A stretch of DNA of 10,236 bases from Clostridia bacterium (GCA_017621295.1 JAGATI010000125.1:1-10236), one strand, 5' to 3'. Numbered from the stretch's first letter, positions 1 to 7,105 are shown. The notes: generated from the letters alone by a model not told the origin. Made by a program: numbers and translations.

Positions 1-1402
1 CAATCTGTGGAATACCACGAGGTGCAGCAGGAATTCCTTCAAGCTTGAATAATCCAAGAGACTTATTGTCACTAACCATTGTACGATTACCCTGCAATAC
101 ATGAATTTCTACACCAGGCTGATTGTCTACAGCTGTTGAGAATACTTTAGAACGCTTACATGGAATAGTAGTATTAGCTTCTATAATTGTTGTCATAACA
201 TCTCCCAATGTCTCAATACCAAGATTCAATGGTGTAACATCAAGCAATACAATGTCACCAACATTAGAATCTCCTGACAATATAGCACCTTGAATAGATG
301 CACCAATTGCTACAGCTTCATCAGGATTTACACCCTTAGAAGGAGCCTTACCAAAGAAGTCCTCTACGGCCTTTTGAAGTGCTGGAATACGTGTTGTACC
401 ACCAACAAGCAATATCTCATCAATGTCTGACTTGCTAAGGTTTGCTGCCTTAAGCGCAGTCTCACAAGGAGCAATTGTCTTCTTAATGAAATCATCAATC
501 ATCTTCTCAAATGTAGAACGAGAAAGATTCTTAACAAAATGTTTAGGACCACTCTCATTTGCAGTAAGATAAGGAAGATTGATTTCTGTCTGAACTGTAG
601 ATGAAAGCTCAATCTTAGCTTTCTCAGCAGCTTCTCTAACTCTTTGCATTGCCATAGGATCCTTAGAGATGTCTATACCTTCAGCATCTTTGAATTCTGA
701 AACAATCCAATCAATAATCTTATTGTCTACATCCTTACCACCAAGATGTGTGTCGCCATCTGAAGCCAATACTTCAAATACACCACCACCAAACTCAAGA
801 ATAGATACGTCGTGGGTGCCAGCACCGCAATCATAAACAAGAACTTTCATATCCTTGTCAGACTTGTCCACACCATATGCAAGTGCAGCTGCTGTTGGTT
901 CATTGATAATTCTCTTTACTTCAAGACCTGCAATCTTACCAGCTTCAATTGTAGCCTTACGTTGATCATCATTAAAATACGCTGGAACTGTGATTACTGC
1001 TTCGGTAACCTTTTCTCCAAGATAGTCTTCAGCAGATTCTTTCATCTTACTAAGTACCATAGCAGAAATCTCCTGTGGAGCATACTTAGCATTGTTTGCT
1101 GAAATCTTAGGATTCTTACCATCTTTAACTACATCAAAAGTGAAAGAATTGATGTCATTCTTACACTTATCATACTCACAACCAATAATACGCTTTACTT
1201 CGTATATTGTATTCTTTGGATTTGTAACTGCTTGACGAACTGCAGCATCTCCAATTTTACGATCACCATCTGCAGACCATGCTACAACTGATGGTGTTGT
1301 ACGTTTGCCCTCTGCATTCTGAATTACATGGGCCTCTCCATTCTCATAGACCGATACACAGCTATTACCTGTACCTAAATCAATACCAATTACTTTGCTC
1401 AT
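1..1402 (-). CDS. dnaK: Molecular chaperone DnaK (Hsp70), C-terminal part outside the window
   Basis: ATP-driven chaperone that binds and releases exposed hydrophobic segments in the cytoplasm, working with DnaJ and GrpE, neither of which is visible here. The ATG at 1402-1400 opens a frame that runs off position 1, giving 467 residues: the whole nucleotide-binding domain, the linker ([10 protein letters not shown], about 388-397) and the start of the peptide-binding domain. The lid is missing from the window. Seen: phosphate-1 loop GIDLGTGNS (6-14), Lys70 (the catalytic lysine in E. coli numbering), [11 protein letters not shown] (167-177), VGGTTRIP (333-340), [10 protein letters not shown] (359-368). 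Odd: the usual DLGTTNS reads DLGTGNS (T12 to G), and the usual DLGGGTFD reads DCGAGTHD (191-198), although its threonine is kept. The body otherwise resembles Bacteroidota DnaK from memory. It is last in a tight run of genes, 10 nt after an endonuclease-like gene, and has no Shine-Dalgarno. Identity is certain; phage origin is inference. Confidence 0.96.
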   Translation of the reverse strand, partial: MSKVIGIDLGTGNSCVSVYENGEAHVIQNAEGKRTTPSVVAWSADGDRKIGDAAVRQAVTNPKNTIYEVKRIIGCEYDKCKNDINSFTFDVVKDGKNPKISANNAKYAPQEISAMVLSKMKESAEDYLGEKVTEAVITVPAYFNDDQRKATIEAGKIAGLEVKRIINEPTAAALAYGVDKSDKDMKVLVYDCGAGTHDVSILEFGGGVFEVLASDGDTHLGGKDVDNKIIDWIVSEFKDAEGIDISKDPMAMQRVREAAEKAKIELSSTVQTEINLPYLTANESGPKHFVKNLSRSTFEKMIDDFIKKTIAPCETALKAANLSKSDIDEILLVGGTTRIPALQKAVEDFFGKAPSKGVNPDEAVAIGASIQGAILSGDSNVGDIVLLDVTPLNLGIETLGDVMTTIIEANTTIPCKRSKVFSTAVDNQPGVEIHVLQGNRTMVSDNKSLGLFKLEGIPAAPRGIPQI

Positions 1403-1412
1403 AATTTAAATA

Positions 1413-2495
1413 TTATGTTTGTTTATATATATTTGTTTGCTCAGACAAGCATATGCTCATCTGTTTGTTTATGTCTCTTATTAAATCTTCTATATAAAAA
1501 TAAATTTTGTCAAAGTACTTAATGTCTTCATATTTTCTATTAAAAGTAAAATAGAAAATCTTTACTCCAATTTCAATACTTTTTCTAAATTTTTTATTGT
1601 CTAATTCTCTTATATGTTCATAACTATGTCTATTGTCTGACAACCAGCTAACATATTCAAAATGTTGTGATCCTTGATATTCTACACCAATTCTATATTT
1701 GGGAAAATAAAAGTCTAAGCTTTGTCTACCAAATTCACCATGATACTGATTTATTATAATATCATTGGGAAAATGTTGTCTCAATATTGTACCAAGACGT
1801 CTTTCACAATTTGTATGTATGTTATTGCATTTTGAACAACCTTCACCCTTGCATATATGGTTAGATGGAAACATCTCAAATATGCCATGCTTAGAGCATA
1901 TTATCTTTACTTTAGAAAGCTTTCCTGTTATATCAACTAAAGAATAGTCATATTGATTTCCATGTATATGTCTAGCTTGTTCAATAAAAGACTTTCTACG
2001 TTCTACACCATGTTCTATATTCTTTTTTCTAGAATGTTCTTTAGCACACTTACTGCATATATGCTTGCTTCTCAACAAATTTGATGCAGATATGTAGAAC
2101 TCCCCATGTATGCCACATATGCATCTTATAAGATTCTTCTTTATTACATATCCTTTACTATTTGTTGATATGCTTGATTTGTCTATAGATATATTAGAAG
2201 GACAATCTAACTTATCTAACAGTTTTGATATAGTAATTGGATTTCTATTAGTATTATGCAATTTATATGAACAATTAGATGCTATTATAGATCTACATAC
2301 AGGGCAACAATATTTGCTTCTCAACAATATCTTAGGATATGCTTCAAACATACAGTTATGATTGTTACATTTGAATTCATACTTATTAGAATATTTAAAG
2401 TTGTTTGAATCTATATTAGACAAATCTATGACATTCTTTCCAAACTTATTATATACTCTATCAACAAATTCATTATATGATATTTTAGCTGGCAT
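1413..2495 (-). CDS. Zinc-ribbon repeat protein with C-terminal EDxHD (Vsr-like) nuclease domain; probable free-standing homing endonuclease
   Basis: 360 residues. The first ~225 carry three related zinc-ribbon units, each a Cys/His pair followed by CxxC: C43/H46/C48 with C64-C67; C125/C127/H130 with C147-C150; C200/H203 with C220-C223. The third unit has the IHGNQYDYSLV...IICSKHGIFE pattern common in phage and mobile-element nucleases. The C-terminal part matches the Vsr-like EDxHD fold: E231 in a CERRLG helix, D261 in SLDFYFP, VEYQGSQHF with H278, and D299 followed by a KKFRKSIEIGVKIFYF strand. From family knowledge these enzymes cut DNA and often spread themselves as homing endonucleases; the zinc ribbons probably read the target. 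It starts 3 nt after the preceding stop and ends 10 nt before dnaK, so dnaK or its flank is a plausible (inferred) target. A host-defence or repair nuclease is the alternative. TAA stop. Confidence 0.8.
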   Translation of the reverse strand: MPAKISYNEFVDRVYNKFGKNVIDLSNIDSNNFKYSNKYEFKCNNHNCMFEAYPKILLRSKYCCPVCRSIIASNCSYKLHNTNRNPITISKLLDKLDCPSNISIDKSSISTNSKGYVIKKNLIRCICGIHGEFYISASNLLRSKHICSKCAKEHSRKKNIEHGVERRKSFIEQARHIHGNQYDYSLVDITGKLSKVKIICSKHGIFEMFPSNHICKGEGCSKCNNIHTNCERRLGTILRQHFPNDIIINQYHGEFGRQSLDFYFPKYRIGVEYQGSQHFEYVSWLSDNRHSYEHIRELDNKKFRKSIEIGVKIFYFTFNRKYEDIKYFDKIYFYIEDLIRDINKQMSICLSEQTNIYKQT

Positions 2496-2498
2496 AAT

Positions 2499-3440
2499 TT
2501 ATATGAATGTATATGATAGTTGAATATTTTCTGTACATATCTTTGGTACTAATTGTTCAAATTTCTTTTTAAATTTAAGCCATTTTCTATATAGATCTTT
2601 CTTTATTTCTGAAATTGACTTATTTGTCTTACATATAGTATTGTACCAATATGCTATACTTTCTCTATCTTTCAATGACAATTTATCTTTATATAGTGCT
2701 ATTACTATAGCACCAAGCTTGAAATATTCTTTCCATATGTTTGTCTGCTTCAATTCTTCTATCAATGAAACATAATCTATATGTCTATTTGACCAATTAT
2801 GCTTCTTTATTATAGATTTTACATCATCTTTAAGTTGTGAAAAATATGCATTTCTTTCTTGATCATTGAAGAAATATATCAATCTAGATATTTGTCTTAT
2901 ATAATTATTATTAGAAAACAAATATCTTGTAGCATTTGAATATCCTTTGTCAATTATCTTGTCTATAGTATCAATTCCATTCTTATGTCTATTATAATCT
3001 TCGTAAGTATGATTCAATTCATGTCCAATTAATGCCACACATGAACTTCTATATTCAAGTATGTCAACATATATATTCTTTGGTAAGCTAAGTTCTATAA
3101 ATATTGTATTATTGTCAAAATCTTGTCTAATATATGCAAATTTAAATATGTTGTCTGTCTTTATGTCTATATGTAATCTGTCAAAAAATGTATTGTATTG
3201 ATGACAATCTAAATCATATTTAGTTGATTTAGTTTTGGTTATTCGGTCAAATATACTTTCGCTTATTTCTGTTCTTCTTGAAAATTCTCCTAATGATTCA
3301 TTAAATAGTTTAGATTCATATACTCCATAGTTATATGCACCATAATATGCTTTAAAGTACATTGTGATATATGTCAGTAATGAATCTTCTAAATATAGCT
3401 CTAATAGTTCATCCTCAAATATATCTGTTGTCTGTCTCAC
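2499..3440 (-). CDS. Putative zincin-type metallopeptidase with HExxH motif
   Basis: 313 residues, not recognised as a named family. Residues 136-150 read ALIGHELNHTYEDYN, with a canonical HExxH zinc site (H140, E141, H144) at the end of a hydrophobic helix. A candidate third ligand is E195 in NDQERNAYFSQL, about 50 residues downstream, as in gluzincins, where a later glutamate completes the site. The segment just before the motif (FIELSLP, about 114-120) could be the edge strand of a zincin fold. I see no signal peptide or membrane span, so the enzyme would be cytoplasmic or carried in a particle. The start overlaps the end of the upstream gene by 26 nt, implying translational coupling, and the stop lies 3 nt before the next start. 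The C-terminal third is basic and without recognisable motifs. The substrate is unknown; a chance HExxH match in a non-enzymatic protein is the main alternative. Confidence 0.6.
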   Translation of the reverse strand: MRQTTDIFEDELLELYLEDSLLTYITMYFKAYYGAYNYGVYESKLFNESLGEFSRRTEISESIFDRITKTKSTKYDLDCHQYNTFFDRLHIDIKTDNIFKFAYIRQDFDNNTIFIELSLPKNIYVDILEYRSSCVALIGHELNHTYEDYNRHKNGIDTIDKIIDKGYSNATRYLFSNNNYIRQISRLIYFFNDQERNAYFSQLKDDVKSIIKKHNWSNRHIDYVSLIEELKQTNIWKEYFKLGAIVIALYKDKLSLKDRESIAYWYNTICKTNKSISEIKKDLYRKWLKFKKKFEQLVPKICTENIQLSYTFI

Positions 3441-3960
3441 AAAATATAGGCTTACAATTTTTTATTCCAATCCACTGTACAAATTCACCGAACAAATTAT
3501 ATGCTTTAACTCTTGGTAAAAATTCATTGATAATTAGTATGTAATATATCTTACCTTTATGCTTAATCATCTTCAATTCTGATGTACCATCATTTGATTG
3601 TATGGACAATGTGTTTCCATCAGGCAACTTATTTATAAGAGCCTTGGAATCACGGATTATGGTCTTATGATTGGGTAATGTTGTCAATAAATATGTATGT
3701 TCTCTAATGTCTCTATCTGTTGAAATTGAACTTGCTATATACTTCTTTCCCTTATGCTCCCACTTTTCTGTAGTATTGTTGAATTGATTGTTGACAATCA
3801 TACAAGCATTAGAATAAGTTATAATCTTACAATTGTCAATATCCTTTTCATAAACACGTCTATCTTCACCATCTTTCCATGGTGACATCTTAAGAAAATA
3901 GTCTGGCATAACTTTATATACCAGACCTAAATTATCTTGTACATAATTATTACTTTCCAT
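3415..3960 (-). CDS. Hypothetical protein, 181 residues
   Basis: I do not recognise this protein. It is soluble, with no signal peptide or membrane span. The pattern is beta-rich: short alternating hydrophobic stretches such as KIITYSNACMIV (about 45-56), KIYYILIINEFLPRV and NLFGEFVQWIGI near the C-terminus. The stop (TGA at 3417-3415) lies inside the first codons of the HExxH protein, so the two are probably translated together and may act together. The upstream 120 nt hold a tandem repeat that may regulate it. The ATG at 3960 is the only good start; it has no Shine-Dalgarno. Confident as a gene, function unknown. Confidence 0.75.
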   Translation of the reverse strand: MESNNYVQDNLGLVYKVMPDYFLKMSPWKDGEDRRVYEKDIDNCKIITYSNACMIVNNQFNNTTEKWEHKGKKYIASSISTDRDIREHTYLLTTLPNHKTIIRDSKALINKLPDGNTLSIQSNDGTSELKMIKHKGKIYYILIINEFLPRVKAYNLFGEFVQWIGIKNCKPIFCETDNRYI

Positions 3961-3990
3961 GTCTATGAAAAATATCTTGTTGAATTATTT

Positions 3991-4069
3991 GTCAAATTAT
4001 TTATAAACTTACTTTTAAATTATTGTCAAATTATTTACAAACTTACTTTTAAATTATTGTCAAATTATT
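3991..4069 (-). repeat. 34-nt tandem direct repeat, two full copies plus a partial third
   Basis: Copies occupy 3991-4024 and 4025-4058 and differ at one position (4003 t versus 4037-4038 region tac/tat); an 11-nt third partial copy spans 4059-4069. On the coding strand each unit contains TTTGACAATAATTTAAAAG. The TTTGAC element recurs further upstream near 4070, 4092 and 4116, the last two inside the end of the preceding gene. One copy contains TAAGTTTG (4045-4038), a match to the Bacteroidota -7 box TAnnTTTG, but the nearest TTTG lies only 15 nt upstream, shorter than the usual 19-21, so a promoter is weakly supported. The array fills the gap before the 181-residue gene; an operator array or simple slippage are both possible. 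Confidence 0.7.
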
Positions 4070-4081
4070 GTCAAATATCTT

Positions 4082-4495
4082 TCAAGCAATTGTCAAATCT
4101 TTAAATGTAATCTCTGTCAAATCATTATCTGTACAATCTATGTTGCAATCTATTAACGAAACTGTTCCCAAATCTATGTTTAAATACTGTCTATTAATAT
4201 TTGATACATTATCGTCAAATTTTTTGTCAACTCCCCTTTTGAAAACTATACTTCCTTCTAATACTTTAAAATCATTATTGGCGACTGTCTTTTTCAAATA
4301 TTTCCAAATGTCTTCAAAATAATCTGTACAACTATTTGCAACTTGTTCTAATGATATTACTTTTGTCAATTTATATGGCGAAAATTCATTGAAAATCTCT
4401 TCAAATATTACTAGATCAACTATAAGCCATGCTTTGGGCAACTTTGGATAATTGAAAAACTCTATCAGTTTTTCGTCTTTGTCATATATTTTCAT
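4082..4495 (-). CDS. Hypothetical protein, 137 residues
   Basis: Not recognised. An acidic soluble protein starting MKIYDKDEKLIEFFNYPKLPKAW, without signal peptide or membrane span. The middle (about 50-75) is predicted-helical and aromatic (CTDYFEDIWKYLKK). The last third alternates short hydrophobic strands with Asp/Asn turns (INRQYLNIDLGTVSLIDCNID), which looks beta-like. It ends in TGA at 4084-4082. The final codons contain two TTTGACA-type words also found in the repeat just downstream, suggesting the repeat grew out of the end of this gene. It lies between the DUF5662-like gene (71-nt gap, AT-rich, nothing recognisable in it) and the repeat array. Confidence 0.7.
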   Translation of the reverse strand: MKIYDKDEKLIEFFNYPKLPKAWLIVDLVIFEEIFNEFSPYKLTKVISLEQVANSCTDYFEDIWKYLKKTVANNDFKVLEGSIVFKRGVDKKFDDNVSNINRQYLNIDLGTVSLIDCNIDCTDNDLTEITFKDLTIA

Positions 4496-4566
4496 ATGAT
4501 ATATATAATTTAAAATAATACTTTATTATGAAATATATTCTCTTTTTTGTAATGAAATGCATTTTA

Positions 4567-5055
4567 TTATAAAATATATTCATTTATCTCATATTTGTCT
4601 TTTCCAATTTGTGTTATTCTTGAAAGAGCATCTTGATTCTCTTGCTTATTCTTCCAAGTATATTTGGCTATACCAAATGAAAAAAGATATATGTATATTT
4701 TATACGCAAATTCTGGATAGTATTTTATTAAAGTGTCTTCAGCATCCAATTGCTTGTCCGACTTAGTATATCTTGCACATTCCCAATCTATGATAGCTTC
4801 AATATAGTTCATCTTATTTAAGTCTTTATATACAGACAAATGATGATTGTTAAATTTTTTATGTATGTTGCTTATTATTCTAAGACCAAGAAATGGTACA
4901 AATACATACATAAGCAATTTGTCAAAATCATGCCATTTGTTTATATTATATCCTATCAGCTTACAAGATGTCTTAGCAAATGCTTTACGATGCTTTATAG
5001 TATATGGAATATGCTTCCAACATGATATAATATTGTTGAATATCTTTCTTATCAT
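4567..5055 (-). CDS. DUF5662-like phage protein, probable metal-binding (HD-like) enzyme
   Basis: 162 residues. The order of conserved-looking residues fits what I remember of DUF5662, a family of unknown function common in phages and Firmicutes: an early KH pair (K21-H22), a helix ending in WHDFDKL (H42, D43, D45, K46), a later HKKFNNHH (H65, N70, H71, H72), then an acidic helix IIDWECARYTKS (D90, E92) and a final YYPE segment. The HD and HH pairs suggest a divalent-metal site of HD type, so a nucleotide phosphohydrolase-like activity is possible but is inference. There is a hydrophobic patch at about 48-60 but no clear membrane span. It begins 23 nt downstream of the tRNA, so tRNA processing would free its mRNA. 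TAA stop; no Shine-Dalgarno. Confidence 0.6.
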   Translation of the reverse strand: MIRKIFNNIISCWKHIPYTIKHRKAFAKTSCKLIGYNINKWHDFDKLLMYVFVPFLGLRIISNIHKKFNNHHLSVYKDLNKMNYIEAIIDWECARYTKSDKQLDAEDTLIKYYPEFAYKIYIYLFSFGIAKYTWKNKQENQDALSRITQIGKDKYEINEYIL

Positions 5056-5078
5056 AATTCTTAATTATTATTTTAATG

Positions 5079-5164
5079 TACACCGGGTGGGATTCGAACC
5101 CACAAGGGCACTTCGACCATCAGTTTAGAAGACTGAGACGCTTCCAATTACGCTCTACCGGTGC
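5079..5164 (-). tRNA. tRNA-Arg, anticodon UCU, with extended variable region
   Basis: Folds by eye as a cloverleaf of 86 nt. Acceptor stem GCACCGG with CCGGUGT (first pair G-U), discriminator A at 5079, CCA not encoded. Anticodon stem TCAGT/ACTGA encloses the 7-nt loop CTTCTAA, giving anticodon UCU, which reads AGA/AGG. T stem GTGGG/CCCAC encloses TTCGAAT. The D arm (GAGC, loop with TTGG, GCGT) has an A-G mismatch. The variable region is 16 nt instead of the usual 4-5. The acceptor, anticodon loop and ...GGTC resemble ordinary bacterial tRNA-Arg(UCU), so Arg identity is likely despite the type II-like arm. It sits between two genes of one operon, 5 nt after an upstream stop codon, so it is probably cut from an mRNA. 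Confidence 0.88.
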
Positions 5165-5169
5165 ATTAT

Positions 5170-5655
5170 TTATGTTAACTTTGTTTGAATTATATTAAAT
5201 AAATTATTAAGTACATTCAGTATAGTAACTATACAATAACCTATTGCTAAGGATGAAAATAAGTCAAACATTACACTTATATATCCTGTTGTAATAAATA
5301 TATGTAAATTTATTGATATCAACATAAATATTATCAATATTACTACATAAGAAGCAAATGATCCATTTATGTTTGTCATTAATGTCTTTCCACCTTCTTT
5401 ATTACATATGCTGTCAATTTGCTTAAGTCCAAAAGTTAATGCATACATTATAAGTACAATTGGTATTGTAATTATAGTTGCATACATTGCAATATTATTG
5501 AACATTACATTTGAACTAGCTAATTCAATTTTTGAAAACGTAACTAATAAATATATTACAAATGTAAATATTAATGACAAAAATATATCATTCAAAAATG
5601 CATTGAACGTATAGTTCTTAAACATTCCAAATAATCCATAGTTTGTATTCTTCAT
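5170..5655 (-). CDS. Small polytopic membrane protein, 161 residues
   Basis: Not recognised by family. Four hydrophobic segments long enough to cross a membrane, at about residues 21-40, 53-75, 99-121 and 126-150, joined by short loops. The largest loop (about 78-98) contains the only charged cluster, DSICNKEGGK. There is no signal-peptide cleavage site. By composition it is an inner-membrane protein. It follows another two-span membrane protein in the same operon, so the two could act together at the host membrane, for example in superinfection exclusion or lysis control; this is speculation from position only. The TAA stop (5172-5170) is 5 nt before the tRNA. Confidence 0.7.
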   Translation of the reverse strand: MKNTNYGLFGMFKNYTFNAFLNDIFLSLIFTFVIYLLVTFSKIELASSNVMFNNIAMYATIITIPIVLIMYALTFGLKQIDSICNKEGGKTLMTNINGSFASYVVILIIFMLISINLHIFITTGYISVMFDLFSSLAIGYCIVTILNVLNNLFNIIQTKLT

Positions 5656-5698
5656 ATTGCTGATATTTGTTTGTTGATTACATTATTAATATAGTTAG

Positions 5699-5905
5699 TT
5701 ACTCTGCATCTTTCAAATAATCTTTGTCAAAACCAAGAGTTTTACAAATCTCCTCATCAGACTTACTTTTGAATAAATTGTAACAAACTAAGCTAATCCA
5801 TATAGTTATTCCCCAATATGCTATACCTGCAAATATATTCTCAAACTCTACTGACAATCCAAATGCTATCATAATGACTGCCATAAAGAATAATATTTTA
5901 TTCAT
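5699..5905 (-). CDS. Small two-span membrane protein, 68 residues
   Basis: Not recognised. Residues 4-20 (ILFFMAVIMIAFGLSVE) and 24-45 (IFAGIAYWGITIWISLVCYN) form two membrane spans separated by a short acidic turn, followed by a charged cytoplasmic-looking tail of about 22 residues (KSKSDEEICKTLGFDKDYLKDAE). The start ATG at 5905 is preceded by an AT-rich leader containing AAGGG about 3 nt before the ATG, too close for a good Shine-Dalgarno. It lies 40 nt after the 86-residue gene and 43 nt before the four-span protein, probably in one transcript from the 6239-6269 promoter. Holin-like size and topology, but nothing else supports a holin. Confidence 0.62.
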   Translation of the reverse strand: MNKILFFMAVIMIAFGLSVEFENIFAGIAYWGITIWISLVCYNLFKSKSDEEICKTLGFDKDYLKDAE

Positions 5906-5945
5906 TGCCCTTAATTTTTATGGTTAAGAAATAATATATTAGTAA

Positions 5946-6206
5946 TTATCCAACTCTCTTTTTGAAGTCTTCTACATATTCTGAACTTTCAATAATCCGA
6001 TACTCTTCCTTGAGCTTCATCTTCTTATTTACTGTAGTCTCCTTACGTATCTTGGATGCTTCCTTGAGAAAGTCCTTGTCATCAGAATGTTCAAGTACAA
6101 ACCATTTTGTCCATTCTTTTCCTGTTCGTGTCCATGTCTCATAACGACATTGCAACATGTATTTACCATACTTAGGAAGTTCAATTTGCTTTTTCTTACG
6201 TGCCAT
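5946..6206 (-). CDS. Small basic protein, 86 residues
   Basis: Not recognised. It opens with MARKKKQIELPKYGKYML and is rich in lysine and glutamate throughout, with aromatic residues in the middle (WTRTGKEWTKWFVLEH, about 25-40) and a charged, probably helical C-terminal half. The size and basic N-terminus suggest a nucleic-acid-binding or host-interacting protein, which is inference. It is first behind the best promoter in the window, so it probably has its own expression timing. The ATG at 6206 follows a 5' leader of about 25 nt made almost wholly of A and T, as is usual in Bacteroidota. Confidence 0.75.
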   Translation of the reverse strand: MARKKKQIELPKYGKYMLQCRYETWTRTGKEWTKWFVLEHSDDKDFLKEASKIRKETTVNKKMKLKEEYRIIESSEYVEDFKKRVG

Positions 6207-6238
6207 AATTCTTTAATTTTTAATTGTTAATGTTGTAG

Positions 6239-6269
6239 CAAATATAGTTTAGAAAAAGCAAAATTTCAA
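6239..6269 (-). promoter_or_regulatory. Bacteroidota-type promoter (-33 TTG, -7 TATATTTG)
   Basis: On the minus strand the -7 box TATATTTG occupies 6246-6239 and matches the Bacteroidota consensus TAnnTTTG exactly. A TTG lies 20 nt further upstream (6269-6267), within the 19-21 nt spacing known for the primary sigma factor of Bacteroides, preceded by TTTG at 6273-6270. Transcription would start near 6230 and yield a short AT-rich leader before the ATG at 6206. It sits between the stop of the 257-residue gene (6290) and the 86-residue gene. Confidence 0.65.
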
Positions 6270-6289
6270 CAAATTATAATTAAAGAATG

Positions 6290-7063
6290 TTAAATAGAAT
6301 TTATGCAATAAAATATTCTATAAGTATCACAATATGCTTCTTTATAGTGGTTGCCTATTCTGACAATCCTCCATTCTGCATTATTGTCGTTGTAAGCTTC
6401 ATTTACAATATCTGGTATATATTTCCAAGCATTTAGACACCCATAGCATGCATATTCATTGTTTGATTCTGATAATGTTGTTGTACTTCTTACTTTTTTA
6501 GCTCTGCATTCTAAGTCATACATATCATCTCTAAACTTACTTACCTCTTCATTTACTATATCAGATAAGTCAACAACTTTCCTTACATTTAGAGATGCTC
6601 CATATACACCAGATATTTTTATACCATTTGATTTATAGCATTCAAAATTCTTTCTAGTCAATGACCAGCCTTCTTTTATACTGTAAGTCTTACCAGATTT
6701 TGTCTGCTTTGTCTTACCTTCTTTATATTGTATAAAAGCTGGTTCATTAGATTCCCATATGTTCTGTAGAAATATCCTACCAAATTTATCAGATATCCCT
6801 ATGCATTTCATTACTGGTCTGTCATCTATTCTCTTTCCCTTTATAGATTCATAATATCTGTCAGTGTCATAGAATGGATTGTCAAACTCAATGTAATATC
6901 TCTTACCAAATTCAGGCTTATTGCATATTGTAGTAGGAATGTCAGATTCTAATATGCACTTCAATAGCTTACGACATGATTCTAACTCAACTTCATTCAA
7001 ATTCTTAAACTTAGTTTCTGATATTCTTAATCTTTCTGTATAATATACAACAAGCGAACGCAT
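6290..7063 (-). CDS. Hypothetical protein, 257 residues
   Basis: Not recognised. Soluble, with mixed alpha/beta character and many aromatic residues. Notable segments: FGKRYYIEFDNPFYDTDRYYES (about 52-73), ISDKFGRIFLQNIW (about 90-103), a helical charged region IVNEEVSKFRDDMYDLECRAKK (about 168-190), and a cysteine pair CYGC near 206-209 followed by AWKYIPDIVNEAY. Two further cysteines (AYCDTYRIFYC) lie near the C-terminus; with CYGC they could bind metal, but the spacing is not a known motif. It follows nrdG by 40 nt, so it may share that transcript, but nothing ties it to nucleotide metabolism. TAA stop at 6292-6290. Confidence 0.75.
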   Translation of the reverse strand: MRSLVVYYTERLRISETKFKNLNEVELESCRKLLKCILESDIPTTICNKPEFGKRYYIEFDNPFYDTDRYYESIKGKRIDDRPVMKCIGISDKFGRIFLQNIWESNEPAFIQYKEGKTKQTKSGKTYSIKEGWSLTRKNFECYKSNGIKISGVYGASLNVRKVVDLSDIVNEEVSKFRDDMYDLECRAKKVRSTTTLSESNNEYACYGCLNAWKYIPDIVNEAYNDNNAEWRIVRIGNHYKEAYCDTYRIFYCINSI

Positions 7064-7075
7064 TATATTTAGTTC

Positions 7076-7105
7076 AGACTTATTTTATTAATTAATAATA
7101 AGTCT
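7076..7105 (-). other. AT-rich inverted repeat overlapping the nrdG stop codon
   Basis: Nine-base arms agacttatt (7076-7084) and aataagtct (7097-7105) are exact complements around a 12-nt AT loop. The nrdG stop codon (TAG, 7106-7104) is the start of the stem in the transcript. There is no U tract after it, so it is a weak terminator candidate; it could instead slow RNA decay or be a coincidence of AT richness. Confidence 0.4.

Noticed and set aside
812..1102. Open frame of 96 codons on the plus strand
   Set aside because: It lies entirely opposite the DnaK nucleotide-binding domain and has no protein-like pattern; it is an antisense shadow.
3991..4069. CRISPR array
   Set aside because: The 34-nt units are contiguous, with no distinct spacers between them, and there are no cas genes.
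4840..5128. Plus-strand open frames over the DUF5662-like gene and tRNA
   Set aside because: They run antisense to a supported gene and through the tRNA; the apparent RVGFEPTRALRPS tail is the well-known false translation of a tRNA T arm.
5079..5164. Amber-suppressor tRNA (anticodon CUA)
   Set aside because: CUA can be placed only by shifting the loop, which destroys the anticodon stem; TCAGT/ACTGA with loop CTTCTAA gives UCU.
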